In this document: positions 35,239-47,891 of the stretch, piece after piece
How positions within the stretch are numbered: the stretch's first letter is position 1
How the letters are laid out: the number at the start of each line of letters is the position of its first letter
Assembly (NCBI GenBank): GCA_013433145.1
Contig: CM024168.1
Span: 12,222,184 to 12,286,183 of the forward strand
Reading direction: 5' to 3'
Source: Ascaris suum
Taxonomy: Eukaryota; Nematoda; Chromadorea; Rhabditida; Ascarididae
Length of the DNA stretch: 64,000 nt
Made by a program: the position numbers and the translations under genes
Notes under the pieces: model-generated
Told to the model about the DNA's origin: nothing
Databases searched by the model: none
Seen by the model: the letters and a program-made list of their open reading frames with translations, nothing else

Positions 35239-36035
35239 CTGCAAAAAGTCTAAGGAAGTCTTGCGTGAAGTTGTGCCATCATTCTGAAACTAAAGGCATG
35301 ACCTTTCATTCTCTTCCTCTTTTTAATCTAGCCAACTTGCAATCTTTGATCGGTGTTTAACCAATATAAAAGTGCAAATTTCTTCTGCATAGGTATTAGC
35401 CATAAGATATATGAACGCTTGATAAGCGATACTTGATTGGAAGGAATGGGAATGACGGAGGATCACAAAGAATAACAGACATTGGAGCCATTAGTTAGCT
35501 CAAATAAATCGGTTTGTTTTTCTGCTGTTTAATGAATGAGAAGAAACCGCGAAAAGCGAACGATTTTTCCTTAATGAGGACTTTTTAATGCTGCAGCCGT
35601 TTCACCTCTCTTATTTCCAAAAAAATGAATCCTCTTAGAAAGTTGCTGATGTACCGAGCATTCCTCTTTCCACAAACGAGTGCAAAAGGGAATTCACTAA
35701 ATTAGCGAGAGACGCAGTTCGAATAAGACTTGAATGCTTCAACTCTAAGAACTCGAGCTGTTACGAGACAGACTTCTCAATCATTTTCATATGAGTACAT
35801 ACGTTCATTAATCGGTCCACATGAGAACTGAAAAACTGCATCCATCCAAAGGAAATTACTGCGGAGGGAACACCGCCACGCAACAGCGGAAATTCTGTGC
35901 TATGTGAAACATAAGTTAATTCTGAATTCACAAAGCCCTCAACGTTAAACGCATGTTCCGTGAAATAAAAAAGACCCTGGAATGCAGGATAGGACGTCTA
36001 GCTCGATGCCAAAATATGCACGCCTCAGATTTCAG

Positions 36036-36193
36036 CCAGCTGGTTGTATCAATCCTCAGAAAACACTGAAATATTGCACAGCTTGCACTTTAATGAGCTG
36101 CAACCGCTCGACGAGATCTTTTTTTCTGTATCGCACTAAGCAGTTTGTTGAGGAAAAGCTCATCAGCATGTTCCATGACCCTTTCCGCTGTTA
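36036..36193 (+). CDS. internal exon candidate, Cys-containing
   Basis: The acceptor is GCCTCAGATTTCAG and the donor is TGTTA|GTGAGTTG. It has 52 codons, phase 0 in and phase 2 out. The peptide has five Cys (PAGCINPQKTLKYCTAC and later residues) and an amphipathic helix (TKQFVEEKLISMF). The exit phase matches an acceptor at 36597/36598. Not recognised. Confidence 0.33.
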
Positions 36194-36597
36194 GTGAGTT
36201 GAAAAGTTGTCAGGGATTTACTCATAATTGCTTGTGCATCCTGCATATTTGGCGAACCAGTTTCCTGACTTACCAAAAACGTACGTAATAATGCCTTCAC
36301 ATATTAATTAATCTGGCCGCTGACACAAACAAACCTTCTACAAAAGACTCGCTTGTTTGTAGCACGACGGCGTAAAATATAAAGCCGACATTGCTAATTC
36401 TGTGCAATAGTCCTCCTAGAAATATTTAAAACTGGATATTGAAAGATCAAAGTTGAAACTGGTGCAGGAAATATGGCTACCGAACCGACAAAATTCCCGT
36501 ATTCTGGCCTCACTGTTCAGGAGTCGAAACCTCCTAGAAGAAAGGCAGATATGCGTTTTTAAGCATCACACGTGTCGTCAAGTTGTCCTTCTGCAAG

Positions 36598-36859
36598 CAA
36601 ACTTGCAGACGTTTATAATAATTCATGCGATTGGAGCAAGTTGAGTTTTGAAGGCTATCATTCATTACAAAATATATACCGCAGTCCCAACACAAATGCT
36701 TCTGCAATTTGCAACCTGAAATTGCCAAATGTTCAAATGGAGACACATAGACAAGTGCACATTTGCAGGAGTTTTCAAAATCGAGTGAAAAAAGTCGCGG
36801 CACTAGAGAACGATACCTGGCTGTTTCCGAAGTGTTTTGTCTCCTCAGAAACCGAGTAA
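36598..36859 (+). CDS. 3'-terminal exon candidate, follows 36036-36193
   Basis: The acceptor TTGTCCTTCTGCAAG is phase 2 and in register with the previous exon. There are 86 codons to a TAA. The peptide is polar with scattered Cys (KLADVYNNSCDWSKLSFEGY, then basic RSFQNRVKKVAAL). A minus-strand frame also spans 36534-36803. No family recognised. Confidence 0.3.
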
Positions 36860-37455
36860 CTCTCTAAAGCATCTTCATGAAAATAGAATTCTGAAGTTTC
36901 GAACCGCTACATGTCACAGAAATTTTTTGCTCATGTGCACGATAAAGCTTGAAAGAGCGTGAACAATATTGTTTTTTACTAAATTTTTTCTACTTGTGCT
37001 TCCTAAGATTTTAAGGCTTCCTGATACTTGTCCTTTACGTAGTCCCTCGTAAGCTATGGTACCCGGCAATTAGAGAAAGACCTCGCAATAACCCTAGATG
37101 ACCCACCCAAGCAAGGTTGCCCGCATTCTACAGCGTGCTGCTAGTAAACAATGATTTGTACTGTAAAAGTTCGAAAAGGGATTTAAGAGGCCCTACTTTG
37201 GAGGTTTTTATAATAGTGGCAATTATAGGGCGATTTCGGTGTAATGGATTTGGACAGCTGTTCCAACAAACGCTGCAATGCGACTACCGGTTGTTTGATT
37301 GTTTAGAAGGATGCCGATTCAAAGCTGAAACAATTTCTCCAAATTAGGTGCTGAAAGATGCGTTTAAGTTTATTTATTACACAAGGTTTTTTTGAAAATC
37401 GTCCTGATTTTCTGCTTAGTTCTCATTATGCAGCCATTGTGATAATCGAACTTAC

Positions 37456-37531
37456 ATTGCCGTTTCGAAGAAGATGCTAGCCGACAGTTCAGTGTCTACG
37501 AGCATCCATACGAGTTGTTTTTGAGGCGAAA
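37456..37531 (-). CDS. internal exon candidate
   Basis: Excellent borders: acceptor TATCGTTCTTTCAG and donor GGCAAT|GTAAGTTCG. One frame is open throughout, phase 1 in and phase 2 out (QKQLVWMLVDTELSASIFFE). Part of a cluster of minus-strand exons reaching to 38.8 kb. The exon between it and 38092 that would fix the phase (2 in, 1 out) is not identified. Confidence 0.35.
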
Positions 37532-37857
37532 CTGAAAGAACGATAGCAGAAAACCATCTCTGCATAAAACCAGAAAACTCTGCGATTCCACTACCTGCAC
37601 AATTCAGTTTTAATTTTATGCATTATTCATAATATTTCACGCATTTAGAGGCAGCAAGCGCATAATTAGAAAAGCCACAGAGAAAGGTTAATTACATTCA
37701 AATTTCATTCGCTGTTGAAGAGTACTGTTGAAGTGCGTTATGCTGATAATTATTCAGATAAGCAAAACTACGTTCATCATCTGCTAACCCTAAAATCATT
37801 CAAGGGCACGCTGTCTGTCGATACAATTTCAATTAATTTCTCACCTTTGTCTCATAC

Positions 37858-37926
37858 TGGAGAGAAGGCATATTTAGAAGCATGCCTACGGGCACATTTG
37901 TTGGGCACGAGTAACTGCATCATACG
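37858..37926 (-). CDS. 69-bp exon candidate
   Basis: The acceptor GCAGTCCTTTATTGCAG is strong. The donor CCA|GTATGAGAC is moderate. Phase 0 to 0 (RMMQLLVPNKCARRHASKYA). A stronger donor 16 bp on (AAAG|GTGAGAA) would break this frame, so the boundary is uncertain. Confidence 0.25.
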
Positions 37927-38091
37927 CTGCAATAAAGGACTGCGGACCGAACGCTTTTAGCAATGAATGAAGACTTTATGGAAACGCAGTATCCGGATGA
38001 TAAAGCAACTATAAGGCACCAATCTAACCGCTTCATTGTACGTTCATTGAATATTACTCACTAATATCCTTGAATTTTATAAGTCACTTAC

Positions 38092-38181
38092 TGATGACAC
38101 CATCGACTGAAATGAAAAAATCCACTTTGTTCACTGCTCAACTCGTTCACATTGCTGGTGGAACTGACCAGCGGATACTTG
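38092..38181 (-). CDS. internal exon, phase-linked to 38335-38402
   Basis: The acceptor is ATTTGCATCTTTGTGCTCTAG and the donor is ATCA|GTAAGTGAC, both near ideal. It has 29 codons, phase 2 to 2, Ser-rich (LVSSTSNVNELSSEQSGFF). Entry phase agrees with the exit of 38335-38402. Unrecognised. Confidence 0.38.
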
Positions 38182-38334
38182 CTAGAGCACAAAGATGCAA
38201 ATAACAATCTAAACCTCATCAAGTATTCAGCTAGAGCTATGCAATATCGACATGAGTTGTTCACACAATTCAATTTCTTATTCGTTTACGTTCTAATTAA
38301 AATTCTCGGTTATTACAAATGATTAGAGACTTAC

Positions 38335-38402
38335 GATGATTCGGCTTGCGCACTGCCAAAAAATACGGCTAAAAATTGTCTCCTTTTTATAATTGGCGAA
38401 AT
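38335..38402 (-). CDS. internal exon, phase-linked
   Basis: The donor is CATC|GTAAGTCTC. The acceptor TTATGGAAAAG is mediocre. The phase-0 to phase-2 frame (IKRRQFLAVFFGSAQAES) fits both neighbours: 38535-38768 exits in phase 0 and 38092-38181 enters in phase 2. A second frame (phase 1 to 0) is also open. Confidence 0.35.
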
Positions 38403-38534
38403 CTTTTCCATAAGTGGAACATCAAAAAATAAAAACGGACAGGAATATACATACCATTCGATAAGGATAAAAGCCATTACAACTTTCGTTACTCACCCTT
38501 GTACGTCAAACTTGCCCTAGAAGATGGCACTTAC

Positions 38535-38768
38535 AGTTGATGCCATGCTGTCCTGTTTATGTACCACAAGTTGTCGAGCAGCGTCATCGCCAATAGAATG
38601 TTTCACGGCAGCCAGAGAACAGTTGAAATGAGTAGCTGGGCATGTTTTACCCCTATCGACTTCATGCTGCTTAACTAAAGGTCGTTTTGCAAACATACCC
38701 GTGCCGATACCATCGAGCACCTTGCATAACGGGTGCACACTTCCGCAGTGCCGAACAATTGGAAACTT
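38535..38768 (-). CDS. exon candidate (5' border uncertain)
   Basis: GC-rich region with the donor CAACT|GTAAGTGCC at its left end, phase 0. The frame (VDRGKTCPATHFNCSLAAVK, then DDAARQLVVHKQDS) is open back to about 38768, where a weak GAAAG acceptor lies. Another minus frame (38675-38941) and a plus frame (38701-38934) overlap the right part, so the start is unresolved. Confidence 0.33.
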
Positions 38769-40776
38769 TCAAATGCGCTTTCTAGCAACTGTCTCTTCCA
38801 TTGACACACAACGGCGGGTTGTTGGTCTCGAATGGCGGCTGCTAAGCCAGCATGACCTGGTATATTCTTTCTTGCCAGTTGTCGCGGTGTGCAAAATCGT
38901 CGCTGACATCCACAGTCATGTGCATCAGTTGTAGGCTCCATAGCCTTCCCCCACCGCTCCTCCGCCCCTCTACTACCACAGTATAGTTAGAAATCTGTCG
39001 AAGCTAAAGGAGCCATTGAAATAACACTGACCTGGATATTCTCCTCGCACAAATGCACGTGCTATACGCATCGTCGAATTGGAATGAATCCAAAGTCGCC
39101 TTCACGATAGTCGAATGATAATGATAATGCTTTACATAGCATTCCAGTACCCTGTCGGATGTTCAGAAAAAATGCACAGGACGTCTATTTTTTCTTAATT
39201 ATGATCCACACCTCTGATGGACTTTAGTTTGATGAAGAATGAAAGTGCGTGCAGTCCAACTCCGATCTAGCTTGAGGATATTCCCCAGGAAAAATTCGGA
39301 ACTGCCGTAACAACGTTTCATTCATGAACAAATAAAACTCATGAGAAATATTTTTGACATCATATATTCTTTAGTCGCTGGGAGCGATATCGATCTACAT
39401 TTAATATTATAGGTGAAGTGTATTCGATTTCCACTGCCGTGATCTAGACATCACTTCGTTTAAACAAAACTCTGAATTGCTTTGTTACTCAGCGAACGTC
39501 GATGAGTGGAGGGGAAATTTTCACACAAATTAGCATTATTCATTTGCTGCAATCAAGGGGTTTATGCAAGCGCAAGAATCATTAGCGATGCGCAGTTAGC
39601 ACGACAAATCGACCCAACAGATAACATTTTTCAGCATCTTATCGAACATCCATAATAATGGCTCCAACGGAACGGGATGCACGCACCATTTGCACCGCTG
39701 TCAATGAGTCCTCTCCACCATCCCCCCCCCCCCCTCTCCAGTCCGTCTCCCTTTCTCACGATAGCACAAACTCCTAACACGAATGACATAGTGCATATCG
39801 ATAATTCATACGCCAAAGCTGGTCATTTTAAAGTGCAGATAAGCGACACAAAAAATGCTTCTCTTCCCACCTGTTGTTTACAGAGTAGAACTTCGACGCA
39901 CAAATCTTTTAGCAAAATCCTCCTAAGTCTTTCATGAACCTGCGAAAAAAATTGCAAAAAGCACACAATTATGCGCTCATTTATAAGCTTTTGAAAAACA
40001 TACTGCCAAAAACCTAAATAGTTCTTGTTTTCTGGTTTTTTAAGCACTTTGCATTTTTTGCCCGCCTTCGGAGTAATCTTACGCTTAAATATTGGTTACT
40101 GCTCTAATATGGCCTCAGATTATGCATAAATCATAGCACGAATGCTTGCTTCAGGTTGGATACCAGACAACCCGAAATACGTATTCCACATCAATCTTAA
40201 ACAATTTTGTCCGCCGCCTTTTAGTGATATCAACGGACTAGCAGCGGAGCCTGACTCCATTACGCCTTCGTTTAACAACCTCGTCATCATTCTTATGTGT
40301 AAAGCCTACAGATTTCTGAGACAAATTTGTGCTTGAGGAGAGAGAAAGTGCCTTGCCGTTCGAAAATTTTATCACACAACTGAAAAAAGCAAGAAGCAAA
40401 GGGCGTATGAAAGCTAGTGATATACTTTCGAAAAGCTAATTTCGTTCCCCTTAACGCGTTTTTCTATGTTCAATTTGTTAGCAATTCTCCGCACACAACG
40501 TCGAATGCGCCACATAAGAGTTCAGGTCTGAAAAACTGCGAAAAGTATGATTACTCACCGTAATTTGAATAAACAGTTCATATCTGTGAAAACAGCTCTT
40601 GCATGACGAATGATTAAGCCATCAAATCAAACGCAAATGCAGAATATTTCTGCATTTGAAGAGTGACGCGGATGAGGAGATATGCAGGTGAGAATAGAAA
40701 AAGTGGTGGATGAAGGGTATTTGGGACGGGGCTTGCAGTTTTTACGATCTCCTAAAGTTTACGATCTCGCTTGCAG
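38769..40776. other. no supported gene; C-run
   Basis: Contains a C13 run at 39722-39734, which produces Pro-rich and Gly-rich frames to reject, and otherwise AT-rich sequence. Confidence 0.4.
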
Positions 40777-40866
40777 TTTACAATCTAAAATGGCCCACAA
40801 CTGGGAGCTGACACAGAAAGTGAATCAAGGTTTCATTATAGAAGGCTGTGTAGGATTAATAAAATA
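40777..40866 (+). CDS. exon candidate, unknown (plus strand)
   Basis: The acceptor is CGATCTCGCTTGCAG and the donor is AATA|GTGAGGTAA. It has 29 codons, phase 2 to 2 (KMAHNWELTQKVNQGFIIEG). The acceptor sits in the second copy of a small direct repeat (CTTGCAGTTT...ACGATCTC occurs twice at 40734-40784). It can splice in phase to 41295-41379. Confidence 0.32.
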
Positions 40867-41294
40867 GTGAGGTAAACAACTGAATATGATTTTGCTTGCC
40901 CTCTTCGTTTGACGAGAGCTGCCGACCATGTAATTTCTAATTAAATATGGCAATCCGCTCGGAAACCCGCAAATTAGACGAACGAGCTGCATTAGTTGCC
41001 CTCACAAATATGCGCAATCATTATTTTGCCTTTTCAATCTCCTTTTTCAACGAATTAATAATGGCAAATATAAACTATGTGCCGCAAATGCTCAAATGAC
41101 GTCATGCATGAAAGCACCTACCCAAAAATATGTGATAAGCGGAAGTGCTGAGATGAAAAGTTGCGAAATTACGCCTAACCTATTGAGAAAGGCGTAAAGC
41201 AAACAGTAACGCGTTTATAACAGTGCTACCATCTAAAACCACAGGATAATAATGCCTATAACAACATGCAGACGCAGATTAAATTCAATTACAG

Positions 41295-41379
41295 TGTTCG
41301 TTTTAAACGCATCAAACTTTCTGTCCACATATCTGAACAATTGCAGCACAAATCACTTGCACCTTTTAAATTAAAATAA
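41295..41379 (+). CDS. 3'-terminal exon candidate
   Basis: The acceptor TTAAATTCAATTACAG opens phase 2 for 27 codons to a TAA that overlaps an AATAAA hexamer at 41375-41380. Basic peptide (RFKRIKLSVHISEQLQHKS). Phase agrees with 40777-40866. Confidence 0.27.
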
Positions 41380-41634
41380 ACGAAGTCTGAGCCTCAAGCG
41401 AAAAGAGGTTTAAACGAACATAAATGTTTCGCAACTGAAACAACGTAAACGATACTTCATTTCCATATTTGTCTGAACATAGAATGTTTGCACTATTTCC
41501 ACGTTACGTTAATAAAAAAGTTTTCTTGCTCACTGATCCATTTTGCTATCAAAAATCACCAAACTTATATCGTCTTTACGATAGTTTGATTCACATTTCA
41601 TATAAGCCTATTACCCTTCATCACCATACCACAG

Positions 41635-41719
41635 GGAGCACTCATTATCAGCTCGGCTTGCGCATTGCATCATTAATGCTGCCGAGGTTAGGTTGCTCAG
41701 TGATTTTGGCGAACAACAT
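41635..41719 (+). CDS. internal exon, phase-linked to 42329-42521
   Basis: A long polypyrimidine acceptor (ACCCTTCATCACCATACCACAG, positions 41613-41634) and an ACAT|GTGAGTGAA donor enclose 27 codons, phase 1 in and phase 2 out, GC raised. Peptide: THYQLGLRIASLMLPRLGC, hydrophobic and helical. The next exon at 42329 enters in phase 2, creating a Met codon across the junction. The 609-bp intron contains the (TA)61 tract. Confidence 0.4.
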
Positions 41720-41837
41720 GTGAGTGAACTTTAATGTCCAGGCTTCAGCAGCTGCTAGTTTCTTGGCGCTGAAAGAGGTGCTGGGATAGACCGTAGTCTG
41801 TTAGGAAAGTGATAGATAACTGAAAGCCCGGCATGAA

Positions 41838-41965
<128 letters not shown>

Positions 41966-42328
41966 CGGCTCTTTAGATTACTCAGGATGTGGGTGAGCGA
42001 GCAGGTAACATATATAACGATTCATAATTGGCTCCGTAGAACAACATTTTTCCTAACATAGATGGAGCAAAAGTTTGTGAGCATGTAGGTGATCGAAAGC
42101 AGCAAATCATTTGTAATCGCAATCGACATGCTCACCAAATGGTTGAGTTATGAGCAATAAATGCATTGCATGCGCAGTGCTCTTCTGGGTATCTCTAAAA
42201 TACTCTCATGAAAACGTTCAAAGTAAATGCTTTCCAAAAAGAAGAATCACTTTCGCTCAGTCGCTCTGAAGCGCTGCCAGTGCTCCAATGGCCATTAAAA
42301 ACGCTCGCTGCGATCGCTTTCCCTCAAG

Positions 42329-42521
42329 GATACATATAGCACTTGTGCGTGTATATCGACAGAAGCTGCAGAAAGTGAAAATCAATATAAACGGAAGAAA
42401 ACGATGGAAAATTAGTGCTCAAAAAATTCAACCAATAGTTAAACCTATTCTACTACTTGCAGTAACGCACAGAGAATTCTTTCTCACACAGCGGGCTTCG
42501 AATCTCAAAATTTCTTTGTGA
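42329..42521 (+). CDS. 3'-terminal exon, basic protein C-terminus
   Basis: The acceptor GATCGCTTTCCCTCAAG opens phase 2 for 63 codons and a TGA. The peptide is strongly basic at first (VRVYRQKLQKVKINING, GRKRWK), then has a hydrophobic patch (IQPIVKPILLLAV) and a polar end. Phase fits 41635-41719. Not recognised. Confidence 0.38.
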
Positions 42522-45500
42522 AAGTCGTGCGGAGTTGTCAAATGGTAAACTTACTATATATTCCATGACAGAGATAAACTTGTTATTCGGCATGAATCAG
42601 TTCATTCGAAGAGGATAATTCTCTTCGGTTAGCGTGCACAACTGTTAGAACAGCTGCAGTTATATGAAAAGAAAGTGATTTATGCAAACATCGATGAGCC
42701 AGCCGGCAGCAGACACCTTTCGAGTGCGTCAGGCAATAATATTGTTTTCTGCGAGAAATTAAACCACAATTCGTTTGATATTCTATACGGAGCGTTTCCG
42801 CTCGTCACCGAATATCTTGTTAGCGTATTGAACGCAAGTAGCGAGCAGAAAACACTCCGTCACGCAGAGGGCTCATTTCCAGTTATTCGCTAGGAAGTCT
42901 TTGATATCGTATTTTAAAGAAGATATTTGAAATGCGGTGGGTTGAAATTCGTTCGTGAGCTTCGAAATCGGCTCATATCGAAAAAGAAATGAAAACTGGG
43001 ATACGGAATAGGCTTTTCCTACCATGACAGTGCTTTTGCACCTCAAGCTGCTGCAAGTTTCTCGAATGTAATGCACCATGATGCAAAACACCAAGCATAT
43101 CATATGAGCTGAAATACGAGGGCATTATACTGCAAACGTTGTTTTATTGAAATATATGAAACTGACTGGTTCAGGTAGGCTGGTTGCCAAAACATATATC
43201 ATATACGCCTATCCAGTAGATTCGACTCGAAAACACCTGAAACTCAAGCATAGGAAATTTAGTGAGTACAATGCACATCATAAGTTAACATGTTTACGTG
43301 ATATATTGTATTTCACGTTGGTTCATGAACTTCGAAGGAATGAGGATACAACTGAATGAGCCAGAAAATTCACTGAATGTGTTGGGTTTTCATTTCACGT
43401 CGGCTAGATCATTAGGAGAATAGCCGACTACGGACAATATATACGAGAGGTTGGATCAGCTGAAATACGAAGCAGTTATTTTGCATATATTGTTTCGTTG
43501 ATAACACATGAAGCCGATTGGTTTAAATGGGCCGATTGCAGAGCAATATATCATGGTAGCACTCTAACAAGCTGTCTAGTGACAAACCACGCTTTTTCAT
43601 CCAAGCTATCGCTTCATCCAGGCATTAATACATGTGTACCTGCACCTATCTGTCTGCTCTTTCATGCACTCGTTAAAGAAATTATGGACCATTCGCTATG
43701 ATATCTATAACTACGCTGCCGCTACCAGCTCTTAAAATTTTCTGCCATCTTGCAAAGCGGAACGAATAGCAGCACTTAAAAGTACTTAGATAATAGCGTA
43801 GTGAAAGATGCTTCACATATTGCAACTACTCGAGCGGAAAAAGGAAGCGGGAAAATTAATCCTCCGAGAAAGAGGCATATCACTGAGTAAAATAAGAATG
43901 CCTTTATGTGTAAACCTTATTATCAGTTACAAATAATGAGATTGATCGGTGTAATAAATGGAATTGTAAAGCTGCACGTTCTGCTGCCTCGGTCTTCACA
44001 CTGATTCATTTATTTCCATACTCACTGGGCAATTTCTCTACTCCTTTTCCGCTCTGCTCATTTCATTGGATGGTTTCTGCAGCAGAACGAATTTTAGTTT
44101 ATTGCCTCGACTGAATCGCTTCAAAACAAATGTTTTCATTTAATTCAACTATAATTCGATAGGACTCAAACACAACTATAAACCATCTTATATCTGGAAT
44201 TTGGGCGGAACCGAAAAATTCAAGTACTGTGCGGCAGGATGTGCAGAGTGTGTGACTCTCATGCGAGCACAAGCTAAATGGAGAAATGAAAAAAAAAGTT
44301 TTTTTGTGGAAGCACATCAATCTTCATAGACGCCTTTCAGCTGCAATCAGGGCTCTCGGTTGATTTCCCATCCCCTTGTCCTAGTCGCTCATCACAGAAC
44401 TAAGTTATATTGCGGCTGTTCATGAGAAATCTGCATCCATCTTTCAAGGATGAAGATTTATTATGGGGCATTTGCAACTCATCATTCCATTGAGAAGTGA
44501 GTTTCTCGGTAAAGTAGTCAACGAACAGCAAACATCAATCTTATCGTCGTGATAAAGAATACATCTGGCACTAATCAGTTCCGGAATTTTTTACTTCTGT
44601 TGTTATTATGGAAGCGCATCTCAGCTGCGTTATATCTTCATGTGTATTTGTTCATCGCCTGCTTGTGGCACTTTCAAGTCGCCAGTGGAAAAGACATGAG
44701 CAATAAACATTGATGCCGATAGAGCTGTGACATTTCACCAATTTCATAACGTTCCTTATTGAGGGTTTATTTACACTAAAGGGTTTTACAGAATTTGCAA
44801 ATGAAATCTCCTCTACGAGCGCCTACTGTCTTATGAAACAGTTTTTTAAACGGAAAATTTGGCACCGCCTGATATCATACGGAATTGCATCCGTGCGGTT
44901 TGTCCTTTTTTTTTATTTTAGCAGTTGATTTAGTCGGCGAAACAGAAAGCAAAATTCATTCTCCTTTTGTCGAAAGTTCTTTCATTTTTCTTCTCGGCTT
45001 TCTTCAGCTGTACTTCGGTCCGAGTAGTTCCATCTCTTTGCGTCCCGGAAAGTTTCCTATTGTATAACATAGAGGTTTCGGGAAGTAGGACAGTCTGTCA
45101 TGAAAACTTTAGTGCAATTTACATTCCCATCCAGTTGCATGCGCCGCGATAAGCATACACATCGTTTGGTGCTTATTTGACTTTATCGACCCTGAAATGC
45201 AAAGTTTCATCCTGGAAACAGCATTGCATAAAATTCTCCTTTCAATGGCTCACCGCCTCCGCAAAGCTGAGTCCTCATAATAAAGCGCTCGAATCCCTTG
45301 AGATCTTTTCTTCTGCGCAATTGACAAAAGAAAATTTTCATCTGATGACTTTCCATGGGCACTTTGTTTTGCCTCATGGGTGCATGTGCGCAATTTTTTT
45401 CATTGCCTCCTCAACAATTCTCTTCTCGTTTACTCGAAAAGATTCATCAATTGTTTTTGACCGCTCAGTCTAAAGAACAAATCGTAACGATTCGATTTAA

Positions 45501-47891
45501 TTGTTGGAATTAGCAGCATTGAGTATGGAATGGAATTGAGTAGAACAGCATCCAAGCAGAAATTACTGGAAGGAAATTGAAAATTTATTTATTGAATGAG
45601 AAGCATTAGGAAAGACTTTGAACGGAATCTACTCTTTACGATGCTGATCAAGAATCGCTTCATGAAAAATAAGAAATGCAACGAAAAAGGATTCCAAGAC
45701 CACGCTCGAGCACCTAAAAATACAGAAAGTATGAAGCATGAAAAGTGGTTAACGGACGGTAATTTTTATACACAGAACAAAACTGAATTTTACAAGCCGT
45801 GAAAAAAATGCTTGCTAACATGTTTACATGTAAACCTACTCGTATCCATCTCCGTTTACACCATACAGGGTAAACGGACATTGTGTGTGTGCAAGTGGCT
45901 GCGTAAGAACATCTGAACCTCAAGGGCTGGTACATCTGACCTCAAAGGACTTCTGACGCTCCTCCTTATTATTTCGAGGCCCGCGAATGTGTTTTATCTC
46001 TGTAGACTCCTGAGCGCATATCTGCACTTTTCGAAGAGCTGTTGCCTTAACGGTCACACTTCATTTCTGCAGCACCACCGAGGATGATCAGCCATGCAGG
46101 TGCCATTGGAGGTTACAAACTTCAAAGGCTGAGAAAACCGATGAGATTTCGGGTAACTTCAGCTCGATTTCGTCATAAAAGGCGTTCTTGTGCGCTATGC
46201 ACATGTCCGGCTTCATGACTTCGATTTAGCAAGGATCAATGACATGAAACTTGTCTTGTGCACAGTGCATGTGTTCTTTCAATACGGTTTTTGAATGACG
46301 TGTGTAAATTGACGCTTTCGGCACTCTCTCATAAACTGTTCAAGAATTCTTTTCAAATTTCACCTTCGCTTTAAGTACTTTCTTGCGTTTTGGCAAAATG
46401 TCAACTTACAGTTATGACGCAGTAGTGAAATAACATGATTCTCGACGATTAAAACTGTGCTGCCTCATGTTGCCTAATTACGAACGACAGATTTATAGTG
46501 TAGAAAACGAAGAGTAAGTTTTAGGCGCACAAAATCGAGCAAAAATATCTCATGGCTCTACTCTTTAATGCGTCGCTCAAATGAATTAACGATAGCTCAT
46601 ACATCTACGGTTTATCTCCGGCGTTTTCAGCTTTTCTGCGACATTCATACAATTCCTTAAGCGGTTTATAAAGTTCCTTTCAAGAAGTATCCAAAGCGTA
46701 TCTCTGGCGGTTACTAGATGGCATCTTTTTGGAGATTTTAAGCTTTAATGCTCATGAAAGACAACAACTTATCACAGACTGCGGCTTCACGAGACGGTCT
46801 CTTGACGAAGAAGGATACCACGATGATAAGTCTTTCAGAAAACCTCATTCTCGTTTTATTATGGTCATTCTAAGCTCATCAATCAATGATATGTTTTAGT
46901 TTGCCAGTTCCACTTGAACTAAATGTTGTTTTTCAGTACAGCTGCTCGGGCTGGCTGCATATAATCATAAAGGTACTGCAATATTTTTTGCACCTTTCTG
47001 CTCTGCTTCCGGATATTTCATCAACTTCATGAAACGTGGCGACGCAACTGGTCGTTAAATTCAGAACTGCTGCACGCGATGGAGAATAGTTAGAAATTGT
47101 ATGTTTAAAAAAGAAAGAGATATGGGTACTAGGCACTTAGTACAGCGTCTCTTGATTGAGGTGTTTTGCGTAAGCTGGCTCCGATGATCGCGTCAGGGCA
47201 TCAAAATGGTATAGACGAGACGAGAGCAGATTGAAGGAACCACTAGAAAGGCTAACACATTATGCCCTTTTTGCAACTCATCCCATCACACCAATCTCCT
47301 AAATACAACACAAAGTAAGGGAAACGTGCCAAAGCAGCTGTAACGAAATGCGTTTGCTACAACTCTATGCAAAAAGTCCATCTGATAGCAAGAATAGTCA
47401 AATGATTAAGCGTGGAAATGTGCCATAGCAAATGGCACAGCATGCATTTTCCATTCCGCATATCTCAGCAACAGGTTCCATAAGTTGCCAACGAAAGACA
47501 AAAAGCAAAAAAAAAAAAAAAAAACAAAGTATACAGGACGTTTCTTCCTATTGGATAAACCCGACGGTCAATTAAAGCTACTACAAAAAAGCTACCATCG
47601 GTGTGAAATGAAAACTCCACCGGGGCGAAATGCGTGCAATTTCTCGGCGTCTTCAAGTACCCACAACTTTTGCAAAATTTATGCCCGATGTGAAGTTCAA
47701 TACAGGGGGTTATAATACAGTGGTATCCACTATGCCGAGAAGTTTATCCATTAGCATATATATTGAAAATGCAGTGCGCATTTTACCGCTTATATGCATG
47801 TTGTACCGCTGCCCAAAGAAATGTGTTGCGCTTCTCAAAACCAGCTTTTGCTGCAAGAAAATTTCGCAACTCAAACTTGACCAGTGCCCAG
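42522..47891. other. mostly non-coding; diverged direct duplication inside
   Basis: Numerous 60-100 codon frames on both strands without paired splice sites (for example 44885-45152, 45177-45473, 45596-45802, 46933-47136). Apart from the duplication at 43108-43556 nothing structured is seen. An A18 run lies near 47507. Confidence 0.35.
43108..43556 (+). repeat. pair of diverged direct repeats about 350 bp apart
   Basis: Copy 1 (about 43108-43203) and copy 2 (about 43459-43556) share AGCTGAAATACGA, then TTTTATTG/TTTCGTTG, then GACTGGTT/GATTGGTT, then ATATATCAT in the same order and spacing. Both include similar but not identical frames, broken in copy 1. Confidence 0.6.

Noticed and set aside
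37715..37960. Plus frame with an HTGEKAY word suggesting a C2H2 zinc-finger linker
   Set aside because: No C-x2-C...H-x3-H fingers around it; a minus-strand exon candidate overlaps.
39677..39937. Pro-rich plus frame and Gly-rich minus frame
   Set aside because: Caused by the C13 run.
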